Shown: piece after piece, positions 24,227 to 32,238 of the stretch
How positions within the stretch are numbered: position 1 is the first letter of the stretch
Layout: each line of letters opens with the position of its first letter
Assembly: GCA_040508085.1 (NCBI GenBank)
Contig: JBEVNO010000166.1
Span: 1-42,979, forward strand
Source: ZC4RG30 sp040508085
GTDB lineage: Bacteria > Pseudomonadota > Gammaproteobacteria > Steroidobacterales > Steroidobacteraceae
Direction of reading: 5' to 3'
DNA length: 42,979 nucleotides
Notes under the pieces: model-generated
What the model saw: only the letters and a program-made list of their open reading frames with translations
The model's database searches: none
Told to the model about the DNA's origin: nothing
Made by a program: the position numbers and the translations under genes

Positions 24227-24496
24227 ATGGGTATGGAACACAGCGAACTCGAGCACGTCTACAGCGAACTCGAGCGGCTCGGATACAAGCAGACTGTTTT
24301 CGAGTTCGACTCCACGGTACCGAAGGATTCCTCCCCGCAGGCCAAGCCGGCCCGCGCCACGGTGCTCGTTACCAATACCGAGACCGGAACCCAGCGTCGT
24401 TACGATGCTGCGCCGGGATCGGACTGGCAGCGCGCGTTCGCAGAGGACCTGAGCCGAGGCGAGTTCGGACCGGCGCCCAAGGGTGTTGCGGCCTGA
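24227..24496 (+). CDS. Hypothetical small protein, 89 residues
   Basis: A small acidic, soluble protein I do not recognise. It begins with two similar short units (HSELEHVYSELERLGYKQ), then a beta-rich middle with ATVLVTNTETGTQRRYD, and ends in GPAPKGVAA. There is no signal peptide or membrane segment. The start is secure: AGGAGG, the strongest ribosome site in the window, lies seven bases before the ATG, which suggests high expression. It stands alone between the divergent DUF533 gene and the convergent tRNA-Lys gene. Confidence 0.72.
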   Translation: MGMEHSELEHVYSELERLGYKQTVFEFDSTVPKDSSPQAKPARATVLVTNTETGTQRRYDAAPGSDWQRAFAEDLSRGEFGPAPKGVAA

Positions 24497-24519
24497 GTCG
24501 GCGCAGCCGCGCGAGGATG

Positions 24520-24595
24520 TGGTGGGCCGTGCGCGATTCGAACGCGCGACCAACTCGTTAAAAGCGAGCTGCTCTACCGGCTGAGCTAACGGCCC
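24520..24595 (-). tRNA. tRNA-Lys (anticodon TTT)
   Basis: A 76-base cloverleaf on the minus strand: acceptor GGGCCGT pairing with ACGGCCC, D arm GCTC/GAGC, anticodon stem GCTCG/CGAGT around loop CTTTTAA (anticodon TTT, lysine), five-base variable loop, T arm GCGCG/CGCGC with TTCGAAT, discriminator A and an encoded CCA. It lies 123 bases downstream of queC, the usual neighbourhood of tRNA-Lys after tol-pal-queEC in gammaproteobacteria. Confidence 0.97.
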
Positions 24596-24718
24596 CGGTA
24601 ATAATCAAGGACTTGACGACCTTTCCTCACCTGGTTTCTTGACCGAGTCCCGTGCGGACTGGGACGGGCCGGGCACCTTGCGAGGCGGCACATTCTACCA
24701 GCGCAGCGGCGCTGTTTC

Positions 24719-25405
24719 TCAGGCGTGAGGGGTGACGTAGTGCGTCGGGTCCGGCAGATTTGCCGCCTTGAAGCCCTCGCGACGCAGCCGGCAGGAATCA
24801 CAGCGGCCGCAGGCTTCCAGCCTTTCATTGGCCTGATAGCACGAAACGGTCTGGGCATAGTCCAGACCCAGCGCCGTTCCCGCGCGGATGATGTCGGCCT
24901 TGCTCAGTTGGATGAGCGGCGCACGGATATGAACGCTCGCCCCCTCCACTCCGGCCCGCGTTGCGAGTTCCGCGAGCCGCTCGAAACCCTCAATGAATGC
25001 CGGCCGGCAGTCCGGATAGCCCGAATAATCCACGGCATTGACGCCAATGAAGATGTCGCGCGCGTCCAGCACCTCGGCCCAGCCCAGCGCCAGCGACAGG
25101 AACAACGTGTTGCGCGCCGGCACGTACGTCACGGGGATTCCGCCCGTCGGTGCCTCCGGCACCGCGATGCGCGTATCAGTGAGCGCCGAGCCGCCGATGT
25201 CGGCCAGATCCACCTGCATCTGCCGATGCTCCAGCGCCCCGAGCAGCTGCGAGATGCGCCGCGCCGCCGTCAGCTCCACCGAATGCCGCTGCCCATAGCC
25301 CACCGCAAGCGTGTGGCACGCGAAGCCTTGTGCGCGTGCCATGGCCAGCACCGTCGAGGAATCCAGCCCGCCGGACAGTAATACGATGGCGTGCGGTGCG
25401 CTCAT
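24719..25405 (-). CDS. queC: 7-cyano-7-deazaguanine synthase QueC
   Basis: A 228-residue PP-loop ATP pyrophosphatase that turns 7-carboxy-7-deazaguanine into preQ0 with ATP and ammonia, in queuosine synthesis. The PP-loop SGGLDSST is at residues 10-17; YVPARNTLFLSLALGWAE, GVNAVDYSGYPDCRP and PLIQLSKADIIRAGTALGLDY are QueC blocks. The C-terminal zinc site has CYQANERLEACGRCDSC. The ATG at 25405 shares one base with the queE stop (TGATG), so translation is coupled; a start eight codons earlier would lie inside queE. Confidence 0.97.
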   Translation of the reverse strand: MSAPHAIVLLSGGLDSSTVLAMARAQGFACHTLAVGYGQRHSVELTAARRISQLLGALEHRQMQVDLADIGGSALTDTRIAVPEAPTGGIPVTYVPARNTLFLSLALGWAEVLDARDIFIGVNAVDYSGYPDCRPAFIEGFERLAELATRAGVEGASVHIRAPLIQLSKADIIRAGTALGLDYAQTVSCYQANERLEACGRCDSCRLRREGFKAANLPDPTHYVTPHA

Positions 25406-26073
25406 CAGCGGCCGGGCTCGTTGCCCCATAGGATCTTGTGCAGTTGCACCTGCAGGCGCACTGGCAGCCTGTCCTCGAGTATCCAGTCGGCCAGCTGCCG
25501 CGCGGGCAGTTGCTCATGGCTGGGCGAGAACAGCACCATGGCCTGGGTGCCCAGGCTGCCATCACGCACCATGTCGCGGCTCCATTCGTAGTCCGCGCGG
25601 TCGCAGATGACGAATTTGATCTGGTCGCGCCCACCCAGTGTGCCCAGCTGCGGCAGCAGGTTGCGCGCCGCCTCGCCAGATGCAGGCGTCTTCACATCCA
25701 CGACCCGTCGCACGCGGGGATCCACTTCACCGACGGGCAGCGCGCCGCTGGTCTCCAGTGACACCTGATAGCCGGCATCGCACAGCTGCTGGAGCAGGGG
25801 CAGGCAATTGCGCTGTGCCAGCGGCTCGCCACCGGTGACGCAGACATGGGCGGCTTCGAGTTCGGCCACCCGGCTGAGGATTTGTTCCAGTGTCCACCAA
25901 TCGCCGCCGCCGAAGGCATAGGCCGTGTCGCAATAGCCGCAGCGCAGCGGGCAGCCGGTGAGCCGGACGAATATGGTCGGAAAACCGACTGCATCGCCCT
26001 CGCCTTGCAACGAGCGGAAAATCTCGGTGATCTTGAGCCGCGGTGCGGCCAGTTCGTCGCTCACGCGCGCCAT
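25405..26073 (-). CDS. queE: 7-carboxy-7-deazaguanine synthase QueE (radical SAM)
   Basis: A 222-residue radical SAM enzyme that makes 7-carboxy-7-deazaguanine from 6-carboxy-tetrahydropterin. The [4Fe-4S] cluster motif is CPLRCGYC (Cx3Cx2C). Also seen are ITEIFRSLQGEGDAVGFPTIFVRL at the N-terminus, CVTGGEPL for SAM binding, VSLETSGALP and VVDVKTPASGE. I chose the ATG at 26073, which avoids a 38-base overlap with cpoB; the first conserved residues begin about 14 codons later, so a GTG at 26064 is also possible. It is coupled to queC. Confidence 0.95.
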   Translation of the reverse strand: MARVSDELAAPRLKITEIFRSLQGEGDAVGFPTIFVRLTGCPLRCGYCDTAYAFGGGDWWTLEQILSRVAELEAAHVCVTGGEPLAQRNCLPLLQQLCDAGYQVSLETSGALPVGEVDPRVRRVVDVKTPASGEAARNLLPQLGTLGGRDQIKFVICDRADYEWSRDMVRDGSLGTQAMVLFSPSHEQLPARQLADWILEDRLPVRLQVQLHKILWGNEPGR

Positions 26074-26098
26074 GCTACCGGCAAGCGCCGGACCGCCG

Positions 26099-26827
26099 TC
26101 ACTGTTTAGGGAGTTTTGCGAGCCGTTCTGCGGCAAGCCGGGCCGGCTCCGTGCCCGGATACTTGGCCACGACCTGTTGCAGGCTGCCGCGGCCAGCGGC
26201 CAGCTTCCCCTGCTCCAGCTGCGTATAGCCCAGCTTCAGCAGTGCATCCGGCGCCTTGCGGGCATTGGGCCAGTTGGTCAGCACCCGCTGGAAAGCCGCC
26301 GCCGCATGGTCGTATTCCTGCGTGACGTAATACGCCTCGCCGAGCCAGTACTGGGTGTTGTCGGCCAACTGTCCATTGGGGAAGCTCGCCGCCAGGCTGC
26401 GGAAGCTTTCCACGGCGGTTGCATATTCCCGGGTGCGCAGATGTTCCAGCGCGCGATCATAGAGCGACTGCTCATCGCCACTTGCCGCAGGCGCGGCAAC
26501 AGTGGGCGCGGCCGCAGCCGCAGAAGCCGCCGCTGCCTCGCCCATCCGCCGGTCGAGGTCCGCATACAGATCGCGCTGTTCCTTGCGCAGCTTGGTGTTG
26601 TCGTTCTGGAGTTCTTCGACCCGACCGCGCAATGCCCGCAGTTCTTCCTGCTGGGCATCGATGCGGCTGGCCATCTGCACCAGGCTCTGATTGGAGACGA
26701 TTCGGTCCATGCGACCCACGCGCGCGTCCAGATCATCCAGGCGCAGTTGCACCGGATCTTCCTTCGGCGTGGTGGCGCAGCCGGCGAGCAGCACCACCAG
26801 CGAGACGCCCGCCAGCAAGGATTTCAT
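26099..26827 (-). CDS. cpoB: Tol-Pal system protein CpoB (YbgF), with an apparent lipobox
   Basis: A 242-residue CpoB homologue, which coordinates outer-membrane constriction with peptidoglycan synthesis at division. The order is an export signal ending LLAGC (Cys17), a coiled coil about residues 30-90 (LVQMASRIDAQQEELRALRGRVEELQ), an Ala-rich linker, and C-terminal TPR repeats (YDRALEHLRTREYATAVESFRSLAASFP, then NTQYWLGEAYYVTQEYDHAAAAF). E. coli CpoB is a soluble periplasmic protein; the lipobox here predicts a lipoprotein instead. The start at 26827 gives a normal signal; six extra upstream codons exist. It follows pal by 17 bases. Confidence 0.93.
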   Translation of the reverse strand: MKSLLAGVSLVVLLAGCATTPKEDPVQLRLDDLDARVGRMDRIVSNQSLVQMASRIDAQQEELRALRGRVEELQNDNTKLRKEQRDLYADLDRRMGEAAAASAAAAAPTVAAPAASGDEQSLYDRALEHLRTREYATAVESFRSLAASFPNGQLADNTQYWLGEAYYVTQEYDHAAAAFQRVLTNWPNARKAPDALLKLGYTQLEQGKLAAGRGSLQQVVAKYPGTEPARLAAERLAKLPKQ

Positions 26828-26844
26828 TGCGGCTGCGCCTGCCA

Positions 26845-27372
26845 TCAGTTGATGTAGACGATCTCGACGCGGCGGTTCTTGCCCCAGGCGTTCTCATCGC
26901 TGCCGGCGGCGGCCGGGCGTTCTTCGCCGTAGCTGACCGTGGCCACCTGGGATTCCTGCACGCCCTGCAGTGCCAGCGCCCGCTTGACGGTCTGGGCACG
27001 ACGCTCGGCGAGGCCGATGTTGTACTCGCGCGAGCCACGCTCATCCGTGTGACCTTCCAGGCGTACGCGAACCGTGGCATTGCCGGCGAGGAAGCGGCCG
27101 TGCGCCGCGATCACATCGACGAACTCGTTGCGGATGTCACTGCTGTCGAAGTCGAAGTAGATGATGCGCTGCGAGGCCAGGCCTCCCTGGGGACCCAGGG
27201 CGCCACCATTGCCAATGCTGTTGGCGTCCACTGTGGCAACGCCGGAAGTATCGGCGCCGGTGGTGGCACCGACCGTCGACCCGCTCGCGCCGGCATCCTT
27301 CTTGGGCTTGCCCGCGCAACCGGCTGCCAAGGCGACCGTGACCATGAGAACCATCAGAAATTTACGATTCAC
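26845..27372 (-). CDS. pal: Peptidoglycan-associated lipoprotein Pal
   Basis: A 175-residue outer-membrane lipoprotein that binds peptidoglycan and TolB. The signal peptide ends LAAGC. A Gly/Ala/Ser/Thr-rich linker leads to the OmpA-like domain, with IIYFDFDSSDIRNEF, RLEGHTDERGSREYNIGLAERRAQ (peptidoglycan-binding Asp and Arg) and VSYGEERPAAAGSDENAWGKNRRVEIVY. The start is the GTG at 27372, with GGAG five bases upstream; the longer reading starting at 27444 would run into tolB. Confidence 0.97.
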   Translation of the reverse strand: MNRKFLMVLMVTVALAAGCAGKPKKDAGASGSTVGATTGADTSGVATVDANSIGNGGALGPQGGLASQRIIYFDFDSSDIRNEFVDVIAAHGRFLAGNATVRVRLEGHTDERGSREYNIGLAERRAQTVKRALALQGVQESQVATVSYGEERPAAAGSDENAWGKNRRVEIVYIN

Positions 27373-27422
27373 CGCTGCTCCAGTGCCCACGACGCGGGGC
27401 CTATGACTGCCATCATAACCGA

Positions 27423-28727
27423 CTAATTGATGAAGGGGCCCCACACTGGCTCGCGCACTTCGCCTTCGCTCGACTTCAGGCGCGCGGAAACCTGCCCATC
27501 CACGGATACCGTGGCGAGTACGCCTTCACCGCGTTCACGGCCGGCATAGATCAGCACAGCGCCGTTGGGCGCGAAGCTGGGCGATTCATCCAGCGCGCCA
27601 CGCGAGAGCGTCGTGACAGTGCCGCTGGCCAGATCCAGCGCCGCGACGCGGAAGCCGCCAGCCTCCTGGGTGACCAGGGCCAGCTGTTTGCCATCGGGAG
27701 ATACCCGCGGCCGCGCCGCATACGACACGCCAAAACTGACCCGCCGAGGGCGGGCGCCGGCCTGCGGCGCCACCGCATAGATCTGCGGTCCGCCACCGCG
27801 ATCCGAGGTGAAATACAGGGTCTGGCCGTCCGCCGACCAGGCCGACTCGGTGTCAATGGCCGGGTCGTCGGTGATGCGCGTCAGCTGCTGCGTACCCAGA
27901 TCCAGCACGAAGATGTCGAGGTTGCCGGAGCTGCCGGACAGCGTCAGGGCCAGCCGGCGACCATCCGGGGAGAACGCCGGAGCACCATTGACGCCGGCGC
28001 GGGCGGACACCTGGCGGCGCTCGCCAGTACGTACCCGCTGCACGAACACTGCGGCGGCGCGCGACTCGAATGACACATACGCCAGCCACTCGCCATCGGC
28101 CGACCAGGCCGGTGACATGATGGGCTGGCTGGATTGCATGGAGATGCGCGCGTTCTCGCCGTCGGCATCGGCCACCAGCAGCTGGTAGCGCTGGTTCGGC
28201 GGCGCACCCGAAACCGCCACATAGGCGATGCGCGTGGCGAAGGCGCCGCGTACCCCGGTGATCTTCTCGAACACGCGATCGGCGACGCGGTGGGCACCAT
28301 TGCGCACGGAAGCCTGCGCCACGGTAACCGTCTCATTGAGCAGCACCTGGCCGGTGAGCACATTCACCAACTCGAACTGCAGCGCCACATTGGCGCCGGC
28401 CGCACCGGCCACCTTGCCCACCACTACATAGTCGGAACGGGCCGCACGCCAGCTGGCGGCATCCACGTCGCTGGCGGCATTCGGCTGTGCCGGCATGGCG
28501 GCGCGCGCCAGCGCCCGGAACCTGCCGGTACTGGCGAGATCGCGTTCGATCACACCGGCCACATCGAGGCCGCCATCGGCCGGCACGGCGCGCGCGAATG
28601 GCACGACCGCCACGGGCACCGGATCGGTCACGCCACGCGTGATGTCGATACGCAGTTCAGCGTGGGCCGCGCTGGCGCCCAGCAGCAGCATGGCGCACCA
28701 GGCAAACAGGGCACGTCGGGAATTCAC
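27423..28727 (-). CDS. tolB: Tol-Pal system periplasmic protein TolB
   Basis: A 434-residue periplasmic protein that links Pal with TolA. A 23-residue signal peptide ends SAAHA. The TolB N-terminal domain follows (ELRIDITRGVTDPVPVAVVPFA, then DYVVVGKVAGA), and then a six-bladed propeller with repeats such as SPAWSADGEWLAYVSFES, APAFSPDGRRLALTLSG, ESAWSADGQTLYFTSDRGG and RPRVSPDGKQLALVTQ. The GTG at 28727 is chosen because it starts the signal peptide directly; the upstream open frame overlaps tolA. Pal follows after 50 bases. Confidence 0.96.
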   Translation of the reverse strand: MNSRRALFAWCAMLLLGASAAHAELRIDITRGVTDPVPVAVVPFARAVPADGGLDVAGVIERDLASTGRFRALARAAMPAQPNAASDVDAASWRAARSDYVVVGKVAGAAGANVALQFELVNVLTGQVLLNETVTVAQASVRNGAHRVADRVFEKITGVRGAFATRIAYVAVSGAPPNQRYQLLVADADGENARISMQSSQPIMSPAWSADGEWLAYVSFESRAAAVFVQRVRTGERRQVSARAGVNGAPAFSPDGRRLALTLSGSSGNLDIFVLDLGTQQLTRITDDPAIDTESAWSADGQTLYFTSDRGGGPQIYAVAPQAGARPRRVSFGVSYAARPRVSPDGKQLALVTQEAGGFRVAALDLASGTVTTLSRGALDESPSFAPNGAVLIYAGRERGEGVLATVSVDGQVSARLKSSEGEVREPVWGPFIN

Positions 28728-28746
28728 GGTTGGCACTACCTTGGAT

Positions 28747-29649
28747 CTAGTTCCTGGGCATGAAGTTAAACACCAAATTGCGCTCGAACAAGTCCGGATC
28801 TGGTGGCTCGGGCAGCGGCGAGGCGCGATACACGGCCGCCTCGATCGACTGCCGTACGGATTCATCGCCGTTGCAGCGCCCGACCTGCACGGCGATGACG
28901 GTGCCGCCGGGCGCCTGCGTCACCCGCACCTCGCACTGCAACCCCACGGCGGCACTGGCCGGGCGGATCCAGGCACGTTCGATGCGGGCGGCGATCTGGC
29001 TGATGTACTGCTGCTGCAGCCCGCTGGCCCGTGCCGCTGCGGCCCGCTGCTCCGCCGCGAGCTGGGCGCTGAGCTCGGACTCGCGCTGGGTGCGGGCGCG
29101 CTCGGCAGCATCCGCGGCCGCCTTCTCGCGGGCTATGCGCTCGCGGTCAGCTTTCTCCTTTTCCGCCTTCTCGGCCTTATCGCGCTCGGCCTTTTCCTTT
29201 TCGCGCTTCTCGCGCTCGGCTTTCTCGCGCTCCGCCTTGTCGCGGGCGGCCTGCTCGGCCTTGCGCTGGGTGGCCTCTTCCTGGTCTTTACGCTCGGCCG
29301 CCAGCCGCTCCTCGGCAACCCGTCTTTCTTCCGCGACACGCGCGGCTTCCGCCGCGGCAGCGGCCTTCACGGCTTCCTCATCCACGGGGGCGGGCTCTTC
29401 CGGCGGTGGTTCGACGGGCGGGGACTCCTCCACGGGCTCAGGCTCGGGTTGTGGGGCAGCCGGTGGCGGATTCAACGCTGCCTGCGCATCGGCACCCATC
29501 ACCACGCGAGCCTCGACGCCGAGCGGCTGCGCTGGAGTCTCGCGTTTGTTCCATTTCCAGATGCCGAACAGCACCGCTGCCAGCGTCAGGTGCAGCAATA
29601 CCGACCACACCCACGAACCGCGCCCACCGTGCCTGGCTGGCCACCTCAC
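28747..29649 (-). CDS. tolA: Cell envelope integrity protein TolA
   Basis: A 300-residue TolA protein. One transmembrane helix (WSVLLHLTLAAVLFGIWKW, residues 15-33) anchors it in the inner membrane. A Pro/Glu-rich stretch (about 60-90) leads to a long Ala/Lys/Glu/Arg coiled coil (about 95-215), which spans the periplasm. The C-terminal TonB-like domain begins at QQQYISQIAARIERAWIRP and ends LPEPPDPDLFERNLVFNFMPRN. It couples the proton-driven TolQR motor to TolB-Pal. It overlaps tolR by four bases. Confidence 0.96.
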   Translation of the reverse strand: MRWPARHGGRGSWVWSVLLHLTLAAVLFGIWKWNKRETPAQPLGVEARVVMGADAQAALNPPPAAPQPEPEPVEESPPVEPPPEEPAPVDEEAVKAAAAAEAARVAEERRVAEERLAAERKDQEEATQRKAEQAARDKAEREKAEREKREKEKAERDKAEKAEKEKADRERIAREKAAADAAERARTQRESELSAQLAAEQRAAAARASGLQQQYISQIAARIERAWIRPASAAVGLQCEVRVTQAPGGTVIAVQVGRCNGDESVRQSIEAAVYRASPLPEPPDPDLFERNLVFNFMPRN

Positions 29650-30092
29650 GGCTGGCGACGGGCGGGTGGAGGTGGATCGGTCAGAAAGCCCAGCTTCACC
29701 GCACCGGACTGCTGCAGCAGCACCATGGCGCCGATCACGCGCCCATACTCGACGCTGGTGTCGGCACGGATGAGCACATCGCGCTCGGGATCGGCACTCA
29801 GGGCATTGCGGATCCCCTGCTGCAATTGCCCATCATCCAGCGGCAGCTCCGCCGTGCTGCCCAGGTTCAGCGTGCGGTTGCCATCGCGGTCGATCGTCAG
29901 CACCACTGGCGGTGCGCGCTGGGCGCTGGGCGGCATGGGATCGGCGCCAGCTTTGGGCAGGTCCACTTTCACGCCCTGGTTCAGCAGCGGCGCGGTGGCC
30001 ATGAAGATCACCAGCAGCACCAGCATCACGTCGATGAGCGGGACCACGTTGATCTCGCCGATCACGCGCCGCTTGCGTGGAGGGGAATCCAT
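29646..30092 (-). CDS. tolR: Tol-Pal motor protein TolR
   Basis: A 148-residue ExbD/TolR protein. After a short basic N-terminus it has the single transmembrane helix EINVVPLIDVMLVLLVIFMAT, with the conserved Asp that carries protons. The periplasmic domain includes VDLPKAGADP, PVVLTIDRDGNRTLN and DVLIRADTSVEYGRVIGAMVLLQQSGAVKLGFLT. It works with TolQ as the ion-driven motor energising TolA. It follows tolQ by 15 bases and overlaps tolA. Confidence 0.97.
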   Translation of the reverse strand: MDSPPRKRRVIGEINVVPLIDVMLVLLVIFMATAPLLNQGVKVDLPKAGADPMPPSAQRAPPVVLTIDRDGNRTLNLGSTAELPLDDGQLQQGIRNALSADPERDVLIRADTSVEYGRVIGAMVLLQQSGAVKLGFLTDPPPPARRQP

Positions 30093-30107
30093 ACTTGTCG
30101 CGTGGCC

Positions 30108-30800
30108 TCAGGCGTCAGCCGCCGCAGCCTGCCGCGGCGTATGCCGCTGCAGGATGGTGGAGAACTCTTCCATGAACGCGTTGTAGCGCAGTTCCAGGCG
30201 GCTCACCTTGTCGGCGTAACGGTTGTAGAAGATGAACGCGGGGATGGCGGCCACCAGCGCGATGGCCGTGGCCACCAGCGCCTCGGCGATGCCTGGCGCC
30301 ACCGTTGCAAGCGTGGCCTGCTGCACGCCACCCAGTGCAACGAAGGTGCTCATGATGCCCCATACGGTGCCGAAGAGGCCCACGTAGGGGCTGACCGAAC
30401 CGATGGTCGCGAGCGTGACCAGGTTGTGCTCCAGTCCATCCAGCTCCTTCAGCTGCGCCACCTTCATGGCGCGGCGCGCGCCCTCCAGCTGCTGGTCCGG
30501 CGTCGCACCAGCCTGCCGCAGGCGGGCGAACTCGCGGAAGCCGAGCTCGAAAATATTGCTCATGCCGGTGCTGCCGCCCTTGGCCTCGAGGTTCCGGTAC
30601 AACGTGCCCAGATCGCCGCCGGACCAGAATTCGGCTTCAAAACGGTTGGCCTCGCTGCTTGCCTTGGACAGCACCGAGCGCTTGCCGAGGATGATCGACC
30701 AGGAACCGATCGACGCCAGTCCGAGCAGCAGCAGCACGAATTGCACGACGACGCTGGCATGCAGCACCAGCTGCAGGATGGAGAGTTGACCGCCTTCCAT
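30108..30800 (-). CDS. tolQ: Tol-Pal motor protein TolQ
   Basis: A 230-residue MotA/TolQ/ExbB proton channel. Transmembrane helix 1 is near residues 14-36 (VVVQFVLLLLGLASIGSWSIIL); helices 2 and 3 contain the family motif VSPYVGLFGTVWGIMSTF and EALVATAIALVAAIPAFIFYNRY. The cytoplasmic loop between helices 1 and 2 holds GFREFARLRQAGATPDQQLEGARRAM. Its ATG shares one base with the ybgC stop (TGATG). Confidence 0.97.
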   Translation of the reverse strand: MEGGQLSILQLVLHASVVVQFVLLLLGLASIGSWSIILGKRSVLSKASSEANRFEAEFWSGGDLGTLYRNLEAKGGSTGMSNIFELGFREFARLRQAGATPDQQLEGARRAMKVAQLKELDGLEHNLVTLATIGSVSPYVGLFGTVWGIMSTFVALGGVQQATLATVAPGIAEALVATAIALVAAIPAFIFYNRYADKVSRLELRYNAFMEEFSTILQRHTPRQAAAADA

Positions 30801-31198
30801 CAGCCCATCCTCTCCAGAAGTTGCGCCGGCAGGCGACGGGCCCGGAAAGTGTGTGCATCCACGCAGGCGACGCGCACCTGCCCTTCTGCCAGCACCTCCC
30901 CTGCTGCCGAGACGACAGCCTGTTCGAAGCGCATCGAAGCGCCGCCAGCGGTGCTGGCCGTGCTCACCACGGCGACTTCATCGTCGAGCCGGGCGGCTTT
31001 GCGAAAGCGAATCTGCAGATCAACCACGGTGAACAGCACTCCTTCATCCTGCGCCAGCTGTGTCTGGGAGTAACCCAGTGCGCGCAACCATTCGGTACGG
31101 GCGCGCTCGAAATAGCGGATGTAGCCCGTATGGTAGACGACCCCGCCGGCATCCGTATCCTCGTAGTAGACCCGCACCGGCCACCGGAATGGCATCAC
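30800..31198 (-). CDS. ybgC: Tol-Pal-associated acyl-CoA thioesterase YbgC
   Basis: A 132-residue hotdog-fold thioesterase. The catalytic signature YYEDTDAGGVVYH (Asp in DTD) is at residues 11-23, followed by GYIRYFERARTEWLRALGYSQ. FTVVDLQIRFRKAARLDDEVAVVS is the typical central strand and turn region. Family members hydrolyse short- or long-chain acyl-CoA and are found at the head of tol-pal clusters. The ATG overlaps the ruvB stop by four bases, fusing the ruv and tol units into one transcript. Confidence 0.95.
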   Translation of the reverse strand: MMPFRWPVRVYYEDTDAGGVVYHTGYIRYFERARTEWLRALGYSQTQLAQDEGVLFTVVDLQIRFRKAARLDDEVAVVSTASTAGGASMRFEQAVVSAAGEVLAEGQVRVACVDAHTFRARRLPAQLLERMG

Positions 31199-32238
31199 TT
31201 CGATGGATCCTCGAACAGCGGCAGCGCACCGCTGCCGCGCTCTGGCGCTGCCAGACCCAGGTGCAGGTAGGCCGCGCGCGTGGCTACGCGGCCCCGCGCC
31301 GTGCGCATCAGAAGCCCACGCTGGATCAGGAACGGCTCCACAACATCTTCGAGCGTACCGCGTTCCTCGCCAATGGCGGCAGCCAGACTTTCGATGCCGA
31401 CCGGGCCGCCATCGAATTTCTCGATGATGGTCAGCAGCAGGCGCCGGTCCAGTGCGTCCATGCCCTGCGGGTCGACGTCGAGCAGATCGAGTGCCGCATC
31501 CGCAATCGTGGCGTCGATGTGGCCATTGCCGCGCACCTGGGCGAAATCCCGCACCCGCCGCAGCAGGCGGTTGGCGATGCGTGGCGTGCCGCGCGAGCGC
31601 TGCGCGATGCGCGCCGCCCCTTCCGGACTGGTGGCCACGCCCAGGATGGTGGCCGAGCGCGCCACGATCTGCGCCAGCTCGCCATCGGAATAGAAATCGA
31701 GCCGCTGCACGATGCCGAACCGGTCGCGCAGTGGTGAAGTCAGCAGGCCGGCGCGGGTGGTGGCCCCGACCAGCGTGAACGGTGGCAGGTTCAGCTTGAT
31801 CGAGCGCGCGGCCGGCCCTTCGCCAATCATGATGTCCAGCTGGTAATCCTCCATCGCCGGATACAGCACCTCCTCGACCACTGGCGACAGGCGATGGATC
31901 TCGTCGATGAACAGCAGGTCGCGCGGCTGCAGGTTGGTCAGCAAGGCAGCGAGGTCACCGGGCCGCTCCAGCACCGGCCCGGAGGTATGGCGCAGGTTGA
32001 CGCCCAGCTCCGCCGCGATGATCTGGGCGAGCGTAGTCTTGCCCAGCCCCGGGGGCCCGAACACCAGCACATGATCAAGTGCCTCGGCGCGCGACGCCGC
32101 GGCCTCGATGAACAGGCCGAGCTGCGCCTTGACGTTCGGCTGCCCGATGTATTCGGCCAGCCGCTTCGGGCGGATCGCCCGGTCCTGGCTTTCCTCTTCA
32201 CGTTCGGCGCCAGCGCCCACCAGGCGCTCGCTGCTCAT
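31195..32238 (-). CDS. ruvB: Holliday junction DNA helicase RuvB
   Basis: A 347-residue AAA+ motor that drives branch migration with RuvA. Visible motifs are RPKRLAEYIGQPNVKAQL at the N-terminus, Walker A GPPGLGKTT, Walker B FIDEIHRL, sensor 1 LVGATTRAG, the arginine finger region SPLRDRFGIVQRLDFY, and the winged-helix C-terminal domain DRRLLLTIIEKFDGGPVGIESLAAAIGEE. Length and motifs are normal. It overlaps ruvA upstream and ybgC downstream by four bases each. Confidence 0.98.
   Translation of the reverse strand: MSSERLVGAGAEREEESQDRAIRPKRLAEYIGQPNVKAQLGLFIEAAASRAEALDHVLVFGPPGLGKTTLAQIIAAELGVNLRHTSGPVLERPGDLAALLTNLQPRDLLFIDEIHRLSPVVEEVLYPAMEDYQLDIMIGEGPAARSIKLNLPPFTLVGATTRAGLLTSPLRDRFGIVQRLDFYSDGELAQIVARSATILGVATSPEGAARIAQRSRGTPRIANRLLRRVRDFAQVRGNGHIDATIADAALDLLDVDPQGMDALDRRLLLTIIEKFDGGPVGIESLAAAIGEERGTLEDVVEPFLIQRGLLMRTARGRVATRAAYLHLGLAAPERGSGALPLFEDPSK

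Noticed and set aside
24699..24714. Hairpin CAGCGC/GCGCTG just after queC as a terminator
   Set aside because: The stem is short and no T-tract follows on the queC strand.
28960..29365. Ala/Lys/Glu repeat tract as a DNA repeat element
   Set aside because: It is the coiled-coil coding region of tolA; codons vary and the repetition is at protein level.
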